From Clostridia bacterium (GTDB lineage: Bacteria; Bacillota; Clostridia; Oscillospirales; Acutalibacteraceae): a stretch of 64,000 nt of DNA. The notes beneath the pieces are model-generated. The model had not been told where the DNA came from. It did not search any database and worked only from the letters and a program-made list of their open reading frames with translations. The DNA lies in the NCBI GenBank assembly GCA_017613735.1, contig JAGADF010000016.1:1-64000 (forward strand), read 5' to 3'. Shown here piece after piece: positions 16,046 through 24,056 of the stretch. A program made the translations under genes and the position numbers. Each line of letters opens with the position of its first letter. The first letter of the stretch is position 1.

Positions 16046-17758
16046 ATGAAAAAATGCATTAAAATCATTTCAGTGCTTATTGCCGTAACCCTGCTTTTTA
16101 GCAGTTGCTCGGCGAATATCGACATAAGCGAAATAGTAAATATTTTTTCGGGAAAAACCGTTTTTGAGATTACCGAGGGTATCGCGGGAGACGGAATAAC
16201 TGACGTAAAGATATTTGACAACACTGTTTTCATTCTGTCTTCAGCCTTTAACGAAAAAGACGAAAGCACCGATTACTACCTTTGCACAATCAACGCAAAA
16301 AACGCAAAGCCCATAGCCTCGTCAAAGCTTGACGGCTGCCCGATTGACTACCCGTACGGACTTGATATAAACGAAAACGGCGACATTGTTTTATACGGTA
16401 CGCGTGACGAAGACGCCGAAAGCGAGGAAATCAATGACTATTGCGTATGCTATAACGCGGACACGTTTGAACAGACAGCAGACCTTAAAAAATACACCCC
16501 GTCTCTCCCGTCAATAGAGATTGAACAGGCGCCTATGGGCCTTTATATGAACGAAGACGAGTCGGTTACCGGCAACGAATATACCGACATTCCCGGTCAG
16601 CCTATCAGGTTCTATTATCTTCGCAGCGATATGGATACCGTCATTCTTGCAAACGACCTTGATTTTTCCATTTTTTCAAGCTGCGGAAATCTCGCCGCGG
16701 GGCTTAAAAACAACCTTCCCGGGGAGAATGACGAAACACAGACAATTCTCGTTTACGATTTCGAAAACTCGGTGCTTGTAAACAGTCTGACGACAATGGA
16801 GCCGACTGACGAAAATATGACAAAATACATTGTCTCATTGTATTTAAGCGAAAAATACGTTCTCTTTTCTGAGGAACTGGGAAATCAGGATTCAGAGGAA
16901 TATGAGACTAAATACTTTATCTGGAGATTCAGGAAGGACGCTCTTGACGAGCCTTTTGAATCGACAAAAATGACCGTCGGGGAGATTGAAGAAGCAAACG
17001 AAAAGCTTTGCGGGCAGATTAATAAAGCCACGGGCATAAACGTCTATATCAACAGCGATAAATTCGATTTTTACGGCGAGGACGAGGATTACTACCTCTA
17101 TAAAGACGCCAAGCCGCTTGAAACCAACATTCTTCTCACCCGAATAAAGGCGTTTATCGACTATCTTCCCGAGGGCTTTGTAAAGGAAATGTATACCGAC
17201 CTTAAAATCTTCGATAATTACGGCGGTTTCGACATTTTTATAGGCAGTTCAATCAAGGGTACGGCGAGCGCCTACGCCTCGTCCTTTATGGAAAATCTGA
17301 CAATCGTTTTCGGAACCGACACCTCGGATTTCCGCACCGTCGCCCACGAATTTATGCACATTATGGACACAAGAATCGAGGATTACCTCGGAACTGACGT
17401 TTCATTCTATGAACTGTGGGGCGAATACAATCCCGACGGATTTGAATACACCGGCTACGACGATGAAAACGGCTATTTTGAGGACGAAAAATATGACGAC
17501 TGGTTTATCTCGGCGTATTCAATGTCAACAGATGCCGAGGACAGAGCCGAAATCTTTTCATATCTTTTCATTGACTCTTTTTCAGACGAACCCGTTCCCG
17601 ACTGGTATAAAGACAAGGAGCCGCTCAGGGAAAAGACCGATTACCTTATAAAGATGATTCGCGAGGCGTATCCCTCACTTAAGGACGTCAAAACGGCTCA
17701 GTGGGAAAAAATCCCCGAATCATATAAAAAGCAGGTCACTTTCCTTCGCTGTTCATAA
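16046..17758 (+). CDS. Lipoprotein with HExxH zinc-metallopeptidase domain
   Basis: Exported protein of 570 residues: signal peptide MKKCIKIISVLIAVTLLFSS followed by the lipobox cysteine Cys21. Residues about 45-300 look like short repeated beta strands with Asp/Glu-rich turns, perhaps a propeller, but I cannot count blades. The C-terminal half carries AHEFMHIMD with the HExxH residues 434-438, and a downstream Glu502 in EDRAEIFSYL that would be the third zinc ligand of a gluzincin. I know no named family that fits. The product is very acidic. It is the second gene of the GH31 operon. Substrate unknown; attachment to the outer face of the membrane is predicted. Confidence 0.8.
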   Translation: MKKCIKIISVLIAVTLLFSSCSANIDISEIVNIFSGKTVFEITEGIAGDGITDVKIFDNTVFILSSAFNEKDESTDYYLCTINAKNAKPIASSKLDGCPIDYPYGLDINENGDIVLYGTRDEDAESEEINDYCVCYNADTFEQTADLKKYTPSLPSIEIEQAPMGLYMNEDESVTGNEYTDIPGQPIRFYYLRSDMDTVILANDLDFSIFSSCGNLAAGLKNNLPGENDETQTILVYDFENSVLVNSLTTMEPTDENMTKYIVSLYLSEKYVLFSEELGNQDSEEYETKYFIWRFRKDALDEPFESTKMTVGEIEEANEKLCGQINKATGINVYINSDKFDFYGEDEDYYLYKDAKPLETNILLTRIKAFIDYLPEGFVKEMYTDLKIFDNYGGFDIFIGSSIKGTASAYASSFMENLTIVFGTDTSDFRTVAHEFMHIMDTRIEDYLGTDVSFYELWGEYNPDGFEYTGYDDENGYFEDEKYDDWFISAYSMSTDAEDRAEIFSYLFIDSFSDEPVPDWYKDKEPLREKTDYLIKMIREAYPSLKDVKTAQWEKIPESYKKQVTFLRCS

Positions 17759-17764
17759 AAACTC

Positions 17765-17793
17765 TTGAAAAGCAGTGAAAAGTACTGTATAAT
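17765..17793 (+). promoter_or_regulatory. Promoter of two small membrane protein genes
   Basis: TTGAAA (17765-17770), 17 bases, TATAAT (17788-17793), 33 bases before the ATG at 17827, which has GGAGGA. Confidence 0.85.
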
Positions 17794-17826
17794 AATTCCG
17801 TTAATAAAAATTATGGAGGAATCTGT

Positions 17827-18234
17827 ATGGCATGTTTTATAGTTCCCGCAGTTGAAGCGGTTGCAGTTACGGCGGCTTTTGTCGCCGCTAAAAAACACGA
17901 GCAGAAAATCACCGCTCCCGCTCATGAGCGCGGTGAAATCGGCGAAAAGGACGTTAAGATTACCTGGTCAAAGAGACTTTCCTGGCTTATGGCTCTTCTC
18001 TGGGGCGGCGTTCTTCTTCTCGCGTTTGAGCATTTCTGGCACGGCGAGGTGGTTCCCTTCCCGCCCTTCCTGACGGCTATGGCTTCACCGGAAGACACGG
18101 CCGAAATGTTACACGAAATGGCGACAGTCGGCGTTTCCATGGCGGTTACGGTTACCGCTTTCTGGGGCGTTATGTGCGCTATTGCTCAGGCAAAGGTTAA
18201 GAAAATCAAGGCTTCCGTCGCAAAGGAGAACTGA
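17827..18234 (+). CDS. Small membrane protein of unknown function
   Basis: 135 residues with three predicted membrane segments: about 1-20 (FIVPAVEAVAVTAAFVAA), 48-66 (WLMALLWGGVLLLAFEHFW) and 102-120 (GVSMAVTVTAFWGVMCAI). Histidines and glutamates border the second segment (FEHFWHGE). The C-terminus is lysine rich. GGAGG ribosome site and own consensus promoter. Paired with another small membrane protein 2 bases downstream, so the two probably form a complex. I recognise no characterised family. Confidence 0.8.
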   Translation: MACFIVPAVEAVAVTAAFVAAKKHEQKITAPAHERGEIGEKDVKITWSKRLSWLMALLWGGVLLLAFEHFWHGEVVPFPPFLTAMASPEDTAEMLHEMATVGVSMAVTVTAFWGVMCAIAQAKVKKIKASVAKEN

Positions 18235-18236
18235 AT

Positions 18237-18548
18237 ATGACTTTGCTTATCACAATTATTGCGGCTATTATTGCATCGGTTTGCTGGTATTCCAACGAAA
18301 AGCGCGACGAATATAAGCTCGGCGTTCTTTCGCTCATTTACTGGGGCGCTTCGCTTATGTGGTTTATAGATTTCGTCTTTGAATATGCGGAACTTAAGAC
18401 AGAGTATTTTTCACAGAGCTTTTCCGATATTCTCAACGACTCGCTTTTAGGCGTAACCGTTGTCGCTATCGGTCTTGCCGCATGGCTTGTTTACCTTTTC
18501 ATAAAGGACCCGAAAGGCGTATTCAACAGAAAACTGCTTAAAAAATAA
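18237..18548 (+). CDS. Small membrane protein of unknown function, partner of the preceding gene
   Basis: 103 residues. Predicted membrane segments at about 2-17, 28-48 (GVLSLIYWGASLMWFIDFVF) and 70-90 (LGVTVVAIGLAAWLVYLFI), with an acidic stretch between the last two. Starts 2 bases after its neighbour and ends before a strong terminator, so the pair forms a two-gene operon. Function unknown. Confidence 0.8.
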   Translation: MTLLITIIAAIIASVCWYSNEKRDEYKLGVLSLIYWGASLMWFIDFVFEYAELKTEYFSQSFSDILNDSLLGVTVVAIGLAAWLVYLFIKDPKGVFNRKLLKK

Positions 18549-18564
18549 GAAAAAAATAAGAAAT

Positions 18565-18600
18565 AAGGGCAGCGGAAATTCCGCTGCCCTTTATTTTTAT
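18565..18600 (+). terminator. Terminator between the small membrane pair and the CDF transporter
   Basis: Perfect 12-pair stem (18565-18576 with 18580-18591), 3-base loop, T-rich on the right and A-rich on the left; serves convergent genes. Confidence 0.9.
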
Positions 18601-19742
18601 GTGTCGCTGAAATCAACGTCGAGAACTATCTGAATATCGTAGTCGGGATATTTTTCCCTGACGGACGCCATAATGCTTTTATATACCTCGCCCCTGCTCG
18701 GAGCGTCAAAGCCGACCACTACGTCAAACCGCATTTTCTTCTTTTCCTCATTGATATAAAAGCCGTGAATCTGTAAAGCGTAGTCATTGGCGAGAACGAT
18801 TTTTTTAATTTCCTCTCTCGCGCTGACGATTTTCCCGTCGTGCATATTGACCGAGTAAACGCCGATTGCCGTAAGAATTACGTTGTGCTTTTCGTAAACT
18901 CTGTCGGTAATTTCACGCAGCAGCTCGTCAAGCTCGTTTACGGAATATGTATCGGGAATTTCAATGTGGAGCGAGCCGAGAAAAGTATCGGGGCCGTAAT
19001 CATTGAGTACAAGGTCATAGACGCCTGTAACGTTTTCAAACTCTCTGACGGTTTCCTTTATACCCGCCGCCAGAGATGAATCCGCCCTCTCGCCCAGAAG
19101 CGAGGAGATGCCGGCGCGAAGCATATCAACGCCCGATTTAATAATTATTGCAGAAATGACAGCGCCGAGATACGCCTCAACCGATATTCCGGTTTTCATA
19201 TAGACAACCGCCGCGATAAAGGTAGTCGCGGAGATAATCGAGTCAAGCCGTGCGTCCTCGCCCGAGTTTATAAGCGAGGCGGAATTGACCTTTTTACCGA
19301 CTTTCTTTACATAGCCGCCGAGAATAATTTTCACAAAAACCGCGACGCCGACAACGACAAGAGTTATCCACGTGTATTCCGGCGCAGAAGGATGTATTAT
19401 TTTTTTGACCGATTCAACAAGGGACGTTACGCCGGCGTAAAGAACGATTACGGAAATAATAATCGCCGTAAGGTACTCAACCCTGCCGTGACCGAAAGGA
19501 TGCTTTCTGTCAGGCGCCTTGCCTGCAAGCTTTGTACCGATTATCGTTATAACCGAAGACGCCATGTCCGAGGTGTTGTTAACCGCGTCAAGTACAATGG
19601 CTATTGAATTCGACATTATTCCGAAAACCGCCTTGAACGAAGCAAGAAACAGGTTTGCAAGAATCCCTGTAACGCTTGTTCTGACAATGGTCTTTTTTCT
19701 GTTTTTATCAACGGAGACGCCCTTTAACTCGGTTTCGTCCAT
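18597..19742 (-). CDS. Cation diffusion facilitator (CDF) metal efflux transporter
   Basis: Divalent-metal/proton antiporter, about 381 residues: six membrane helices (about 25-215) and a cytoplasmic ferredoxin-like domain (about 220-300), then a longer C-terminal extension. Family landmarks: LDAVNNTSDMASS in helix 2 and HPFGHGRVEYL after it. The helix-5 metal site reads EDARLDS, with Asp where zinc exporters have His (HxxxD); DxxxD there is associated with manganese exporters, so Mn is a reasonable guess. I prefer the ATG at 19740-19742, about 8 bases after a GGGCGGTG site, over a GTG three codons upstream. Single gene. Confidence 0.92.
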   Translation of the reverse strand: MDETELKGVSVDKNRKKTIVRTSVTGILANLFLASFKAVFGIMSNSIAIVLDAVNNTSDMASSVITIIGTKLAGKAPDRKHPFGHGRVEYLTAIIISVIVLYAGVTSLVESVKKIIHPSAPEYTWITLVVVGVAVFVKIILGGYVKKVGKKVNSASLINSGEDARLDSIISATTFIAAVVYMKTGISVEAYLGAVISAIIIKSGVDMLRAGISSLLGERADSSLAAGIKETVREFENVTGVYDLVLNDYGPDTFLGSLHIEIPDTYSVNELDELLREITDRVYEKHNVILTAIGVYSVNMHDGKIVSAREEIKKIVLANDYALQIHGFYINEEKKKMRFDVVVGFDAPSRGEVYKSIMASVREKYPDYDIQIVLDVDFSDT

Positions 19743-19849
19743 TTTCTTCACCGCCCTGAAAAATCACTTCAGCATTGAACTCAATTATAAACCTTTTTAC
19801 CGTCAATTACAACACCGGAAATCAAGCTTTTTCATTCCTCTATATTTAA

Positions 19850-19878
19850 TTGACTTGTATAAATAACTATGGTATAAT
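19850..19878 (+). promoter_or_regulatory. Promoter of the surface-glycopolymer operon
   Basis: TTGACT (19850-19855), 17 bases, TATAAT (19873-19878). It is the only clear promoter I see before a run of co-directional genes reaching 33031. Confidence 0.85.
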
Positions 19879-19941
19879 TACTTTATGTATGCTATATATT
19901 GGTAAACAAATAAACTTTTTTATAAAAAACAGGAGGAGAAT

Positions 19942-21000
19942 ATGTATTATCTCGACAACAACATCAAAACTCTTGACAGAATCTTTGACCAGCACAAAAG
20001 AGAGGGTTATTTAAGACTCGACCTTAACGAGAATCCCGGCGGACTTCCGCTCGAATTCATCAAAGAGGTTCTGAGTGATGTTGACCAGGAATTTGTTTCA
20101 CAGTACCCCGAAACTCTTGAGTTTACGGAGGTTCTTGCGGACTATCTCGGAACCGACATTACACACCTCTGTCTTGTCAACGGCTCTTCCGAGGGCATCC
20201 GTTATATTATCAAGGCTTATACCGCTCCCGGCGGAAAAATCGTCGGCGTCGTTCCGACATACGCGATGTTCGAGGTCTATTCAAAAATGTTCGGCAGGGA
20301 GTTCATCCCCGTTGAATACACGGACGACCTTAAAATGCCCATAGAAAACATTATCGCGAAATTAAGTCCCGACGTTCAGCTTCTTATACTTCTTGCGCCG
20401 AACAATCCCGTAGGCAACGCCTATACCGACGAAGAGGTTGAAGAGCTTTTAAGAGTTGCAAAAGAAATGGAAATAACGGTTCTCATTGACGAGGCGTACC
20501 ATTATTTCTGCCCCCAGACGTATATAAAGCACGCTCTTAACGAAGAGCATATCTTTGTTACAAGAACATTCTCAAAGCTGTTCTCCCTTGCGGGCGCAAG
20601 ACTCGGCTACGTTGCCGGCTGGCCCGAGGGAATAGCTATGATTCAGAAGCTTTGCACTCCGCATAACGTAAACGCTTTCGCAATGCTGTTTGCAAAGAAG
20701 ATAATCCAGACCGACGGTATGATTGACCGCCTTGTCGCCCTTCATAAAGAGGGCCGCGATTATCTTATAAAGACTCTTGACGAGCACGGCTATGCGCATC
20801 ACGGCGACGAGGGCAACTTCATTTTCATAAAGCCCAAGACCGACGCCGTAAAGCTTGTTGACAGAATGAAGAGCGAAAAAGGCATTCTTATAAAGCACTA
20901 TTCGGGAATCGGAATGCTCGGCACCTGCCTTCGCGTAACAACCGGCGAAAAGCAGTATATGGAGCGTTTCCTCGACGCTCTCTTTGAGCTGGACAAGTAA
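19942..21000 (+). CDS. HisC-like PLP-dependent aminotransferase (class I/II)
   Basis: Fold-type I aminotransferase of 352 residues, similar in size and pattern to histidinol-phosphate aminotransferases and threonine-phosphate decarboxylases. Visible PLP residues: LDLNENPGG near the N-terminus, APNNPVG (Asn155), LIDEAYH (Asp183, Tyr186), the Schiff-base Lys212 in TRTFSKLFSLAG and Arg220. First gene of the glycopolymer operon, behind AGGAGGAG. Because the next genes are LicD, a dehydrogenase and a cytidylyltransferase, it may make an amino-alcohol or amino-sugar precursor for a phospho-substituent rather than histidine. That role is inferred from context only. Confidence 0.88.
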   Translation: MYYLDNNIKTLDRIFDQHKREGYLRLDLNENPGGLPLEFIKEVLSDVDQEFVSQYPETLEFTEVLADYLGTDITHLCLVNGSSEGIRYIIKAYTAPGGKIVGVVPTYAMFEVYSKMFGREFIPVEYTDDLKMPIENIIAKLSPDVQLLILLAPNNPVGNAYTDEEVEELLRVAKEMEITVLIDEAYHYFCPQTYIKHALNEEHIFVTRTFSKLFSLAGARLGYVAGWPEGIAMIQKLCTPHNVNAFAMLFAKKIIQTDGMIDRLVALHKEGRDYLIKTLDEHGYAHHGDEGNFIFIKPKTDAVKLVDRMKSEKGILIKHYSGIGMLGTCLRVTTGEKQYMERFLDALFELDK

Positions 21001-21012
21001 CGGGAGACCTTT

Positions 21013-21849
21013 ATGGGCAACGATACTCTTTCTGCCGTTAAAAGCGTAGAAAAAGATATTTTAAAAAAGCTTCTTGAGGTCTGTGAGGAAAACAATCTGA
21101 AAATATTTGCGGACGGCGGCACTCTTCTCGGAGCAGTCAGGGAACAGCATTTTATTTCCTATGACGACGATATCGATATGGCTATGCTTCGCGAGGATTA
21201 CGACAAACTGATGAAAATCGGTCCCGGCTGCTTTGAATACCCCTACTTTTTTCAGTCGGCGTATACCGACGAGGGTTATTTCCGCGAGCATATTCAGATT
21301 CGCCGCAGCGACACCTGCGGCGCGCTGGATTTCGAGCTTGAACACGTCAAATTCAATCAGGGAATTTTTGTTGACGTTTTCCCGCTTGACGGAGTTACCG
21401 ACAGGGAGCCCGCGGGCAAAATTCAGTGGTTTAAAATCAAAGCCTGTAAAAAACTTATGCACCTGCTGTATAATCCCATCCCCACAGGCAATCCTTTAAA
21501 GGATATAATCAAAAAGCTTCTTCGTCCTCTGGGCAGGCTTATAAAAAGGGAACGGCTTTACGGGCATTTTGAAAAAGTCTGTAAAAAGTATTCGGGTTCT
21601 TCCGATACCGTTACCCTGCTTTCGTTCAACGCCGATTACAGAATGCGGCTTCTCGACAGAAGCTGGTATAGCGAAACGGTCTGGCTTCCGTTTGACGAGA
21701 TGACAGTTCCCTGCCCTAAAGAATACGAAAACGTTCTTACCCGAAAGTTCGGCGACTGGAAAACGCCGAGAGAGGGAAATATACACGGCGACCTTATTTT
21801 TGACGCCGAAAAAAGCTATAAAGAAATGAAAAAGAAAAACGGGGTGTAA
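21013..21849 (+). CDS. LicD family phosphotransferase
   Basis: LicD proteins move a phospho-group, for example phosphocholine or ribitol phosphate, from a CDP carrier to a sugar. The 278-residue protein has the core motif ADGGTLLGAVREQHF followed by YDDDIDMAML (residues about 35-60), in which the acidic cluster binds metal and nucleotide. The C-terminal part has PCPKEYENVLTRKFGDW, a typical LicD ending. GGGAG ribosome site, 12 bases after the aminotransferase stop. A second LicD follows at once. The operon lacks licA, licB and licC for choline, so the donor is probably made by the cytidylyltransferase fusion downstream. Confidence 0.92.
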   Translation: MGNDTLSAVKSVEKDILKKLLEVCEENNLKIFADGGTLLGAVREQHFISYDDDIDMAMLREDYDKLMKIGPGCFEYPYFFQSAYTDEGYFREHIQIRRSDTCGALDFELEHVKFNQGIFVDVFPLDGVTDREPAGKIQWFKIKACKKLMHLLYNPIPTGNPLKDIIKKLLRPLGRLIKRERLYGHFEKVCKKYSGSSDTVTLLSFNADYRMRLLDRSWYSETVWLPFDEMTVPCPKEYENVLTRKFGDWKTPREGNIHGDLIFDAEKSYKEMKKKNGV

Positions 21850-21851
21850 AA

Positions 21852-22919
21852 ATGCTTGCACGCATACGCAAAAAAATCAGAACGGTCTTTATTAACCGCT
21901 TTCTCAAAAAGTTTGTTCCGACCTATATCGCTCAGAGACGTACCGAATCCTACGTCAAAAAGTATGTCGGCGGTCTTTTCAACAAGCAGGAATACCTTTT
22001 CTGGCTCTCACAGCATAAGGAAGGCGAATCCTTCGCCGACACCAAAAAGCGCGTGTTTGCGACGATTCCGCCGGCAGAGGGAATCCTCAGGGATATTCAG
22101 ATGCTTGCTCTGAGAATACTCTGCGAGTTTGACGAAATCTGCAAACAGAATTCGATTAACTACTTTGTTATGGGCGGTACAATAATCGGTTCCGTCCGTC
22201 ACAAGGGCTTTATTCCGTGGGATGACGACATCGATATCGGAATGATGCGTAAGGACTACGATAAGCTCAAGCAGGTTCTTAAGGAGAGCAACAGGCTCGA
22301 TATTCTTGAGTTCTATAATTTCAACGGCCTTTACAGAATTCCGAAAGTCGTTCTCAAGAATTCGGAAACGAAGCTTGCGATGGATATTATCCTTTTCGAT
22401 TATACAAACGAAGCGGATTACGATATTCCCGAGGAAGCCACTCTTGAGGAAAAATATGACATTATCTGGAACAGACAAATGAAGTTCCGTAATAAATATG
22501 TCCGCAAACTCAAGTCAATGAAGTTCCAGCACAGAGACGTTATAAGGACAGACCTTATACGCAACGAAAAGCGTTTCGCAAAAACAAGCGCGATTACCCA
22601 GAAATACATTGACAAGTGCGGTTACGAGTATGACGACGGCGACTTCATCATCTGGGGTATCGACAACTTCACGAGCAAGGCGCCCGACAAACGCCGCCTT
22701 TACACAAAGGAATCCGTTTTCCCGCTTACCGAGCTCGAATTTGAGGGAAAAACGTTCCCCGCTCCGCTTGACTATATGGGTATGATTACAAGAGAGGCCG
22801 GTAATATCTGGTCATTCCCGAACGACATAGGCAGTCCGAAATTCTTCAGCGAATCTCAGCTTGCCGAAGAATACGCAAAGAGTGCAGATGCCATGAAAGA
22901 GCTTTTTGGGGAGGAATAA
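21852..22919 (+). CDS. LicD family phosphotransferase, second copy with N-terminal extension
   Basis: 355 residues, longer than its neighbour because of about 90 extra N-terminal residues rich in Arg/Lys (IRKKIRTVFINRFLKKF), which may form an amphipathic membrane contact. The LicD core is MGGTIIGSVRHKGFI followed by PWDDDIDIGMMRKDYDKL at about 108-145. Only weakly similar to the first LicD outside the core, so not a recent duplication. The start is 2 bases after the first LicD stop. Two LicD enzymes suggest two attachment sites or two different phospho-substituents on the exported glycan. Confidence 0.9.
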   Translation: MLARIRKKIRTVFINRFLKKFVPTYIAQRRTESYVKKYVGGLFNKQEYLFWLSQHKEGESFADTKKRVFATIPPAEGILRDIQMLALRILCEFDEICKQNSINYFVMGGTIIGSVRHKGFIPWDDDIDIGMMRKDYDKLKQVLKESNRLDILEFYNFNGLYRIPKVVLKNSETKLAMDIILFDYTNEADYDIPEEATLEEKYDIIWNRQMKFRNKYVRKLKSMKFQHRDVIRTDLIRNEKRFAKTSAITQKYIDKCGYEYDDGDFIIWGIDNFTSKAPDKRRLYTKESVFPLTELEFEGKTFPAPLDYMGMITREAGNIWSFPNDIGSPKFFSESQLAEEYAKSADAMKELFGEE

Positions 22920-22922
22920 GAA

Positions 22923-24041
22923 ATGAACGTAACCGTTGTCGGCGCAGGCAATATGGGACTTGCCATGGTAGCGTATCTTGCCCTTAAAGGCAAAGATAAC
23001 GTAACCCTTTACACGGGCAAACCGCTTCCCCCCGTTATGACATTGAAGGATGTCGAGGGCGGCGTGTTTGAAAAAACCGATAATTACAAGGTCGCTTCCT
23101 CAAAGGAAGAGGCTTTTTCCGACGCAGACATTATTTTCTGCACATACCCCGCTTTTTTAAGAATTAAATTCATAAGTGAAATTTCCGGTTATCTTAAAGC
23201 AGGTCAGCGCATAGGCTTTGTGCCCGGCTACGGCGGCGCGGAATACGCCTGCCGCGACCTGATTAAAAAGGGAGTAATTGTTTTCGGACTTCAGCGCGTT
23301 CCCTACGTCGCCCGTCACGAGAACAACGAAAACGGCGTTACGGCGGGAATTCTTTCAAAAAAGAATTCGCTGTTCCTGGCGACAATTCCGTATAAATATA
23401 CCGAAGAAACCGCTGATACGGTCGGCTCTCTTCTCGATATTCCCTGCCACGCGCTTAAGGAATATCTTTCAATAACCCTTGCCCCGTCAAACCCGCTTCT
23501 TCATATAACGGGTATGTATACGGCGTTCAAGGATTATAAAGACGGCGACACCTACCCGTCGGAAATTCCGTTCTACGAGCAGTGGACGGACGAAACGAGC
23601 GAAATCCTTTTCGAATATGACGAAGAGGTTCAGGAAATCTGCAGAAAACTCGCTCCGCTTGACCTTAAAGACGTTGTTTCTCTTCCGATTTACTATGAAT
23701 CGCCCACGCCTCACGATATGACAAAGAAGCTTCAGAGCATCGAATCGTTCAAGGCGGTAAGAGTTCCGCTCAAAAAGGTCGGCGACAGCTTCGTCCCCGA
23801 TCTTGGCTCAAGAATGTTTGTCGAGGATTTCCCGTTCGGCGTATGTATCTTAAAGGCGTTTGCGCTTATGACCGGCGTCGCTTCCCCCGTAATTGATATG
23901 ATGCTTGATTTCTATAAAAGAATGTCTGGCATTGAGTATTTCAGGGAGAACGGCGAGTTCGGCGAGCACATAAAAGAAACCGGCATTCCGCAGAATTTCG
24001 GTCTTAACACCCTTGAAGATATTCTTGACTTTTATATTTGA
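22923..24041 (+). CDS. Opine/octopine-type NAD(P)-dependent dehydrogenase
   Basis: 372 residues. The N-terminal Rossmann domain opens with VTVVGAGNMGLAMVAYLALKG (read as VTVVGAGNMGLA then MVAYLALKG), the glycine-rich loop of the NAD/NADP octopine/nopaline dehydrogenase family; the C-terminal helical domain has SNPLLH and the His of the usual His-Asp catalytic pair would lie in this region. Such enzymes join an amino acid and a 2-oxo acid by reductive condensation, or reduce related substrates. Tight operon placement between LicD and the cytidylyltransferase fusion suggests it makes part of the phospho-substituent. The true substrate is unknown. Confidence 0.85.
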   Translation: MNVTVVGAGNMGLAMVAYLALKGKDNVTLYTGKPLPPVMTLKDVEGGVFEKTDNYKVASSKEEAFSDADIIFCTYPAFLRIKFISEISGYLKAGQRIGFVPGYGGAEYACRDLIKKGVIVFGLQRVPYVARHENNENGVTAGILSKKNSLFLATIPYKYTEETADTVGSLLDIPCHALKEYLSITLAPSNPLLHITGMYTAFKDYKDGDTYPSEIPFYEQWTDETSEILFEYDEEVQEICRKLAPLDLKDVVSLPIYYESPTPHDMTKKLQSIESFKAVRVPLKKVGDSFVPDLGSRMFVEDFPFGVCILKAFALMTGVASPVIDMMLDFYKRMSGIEYFRENGEFGEHIKETGIPQNFGLNTLEDILDFYI

Positions 24042-24056
24042 CAGAGGAAAAACCAG

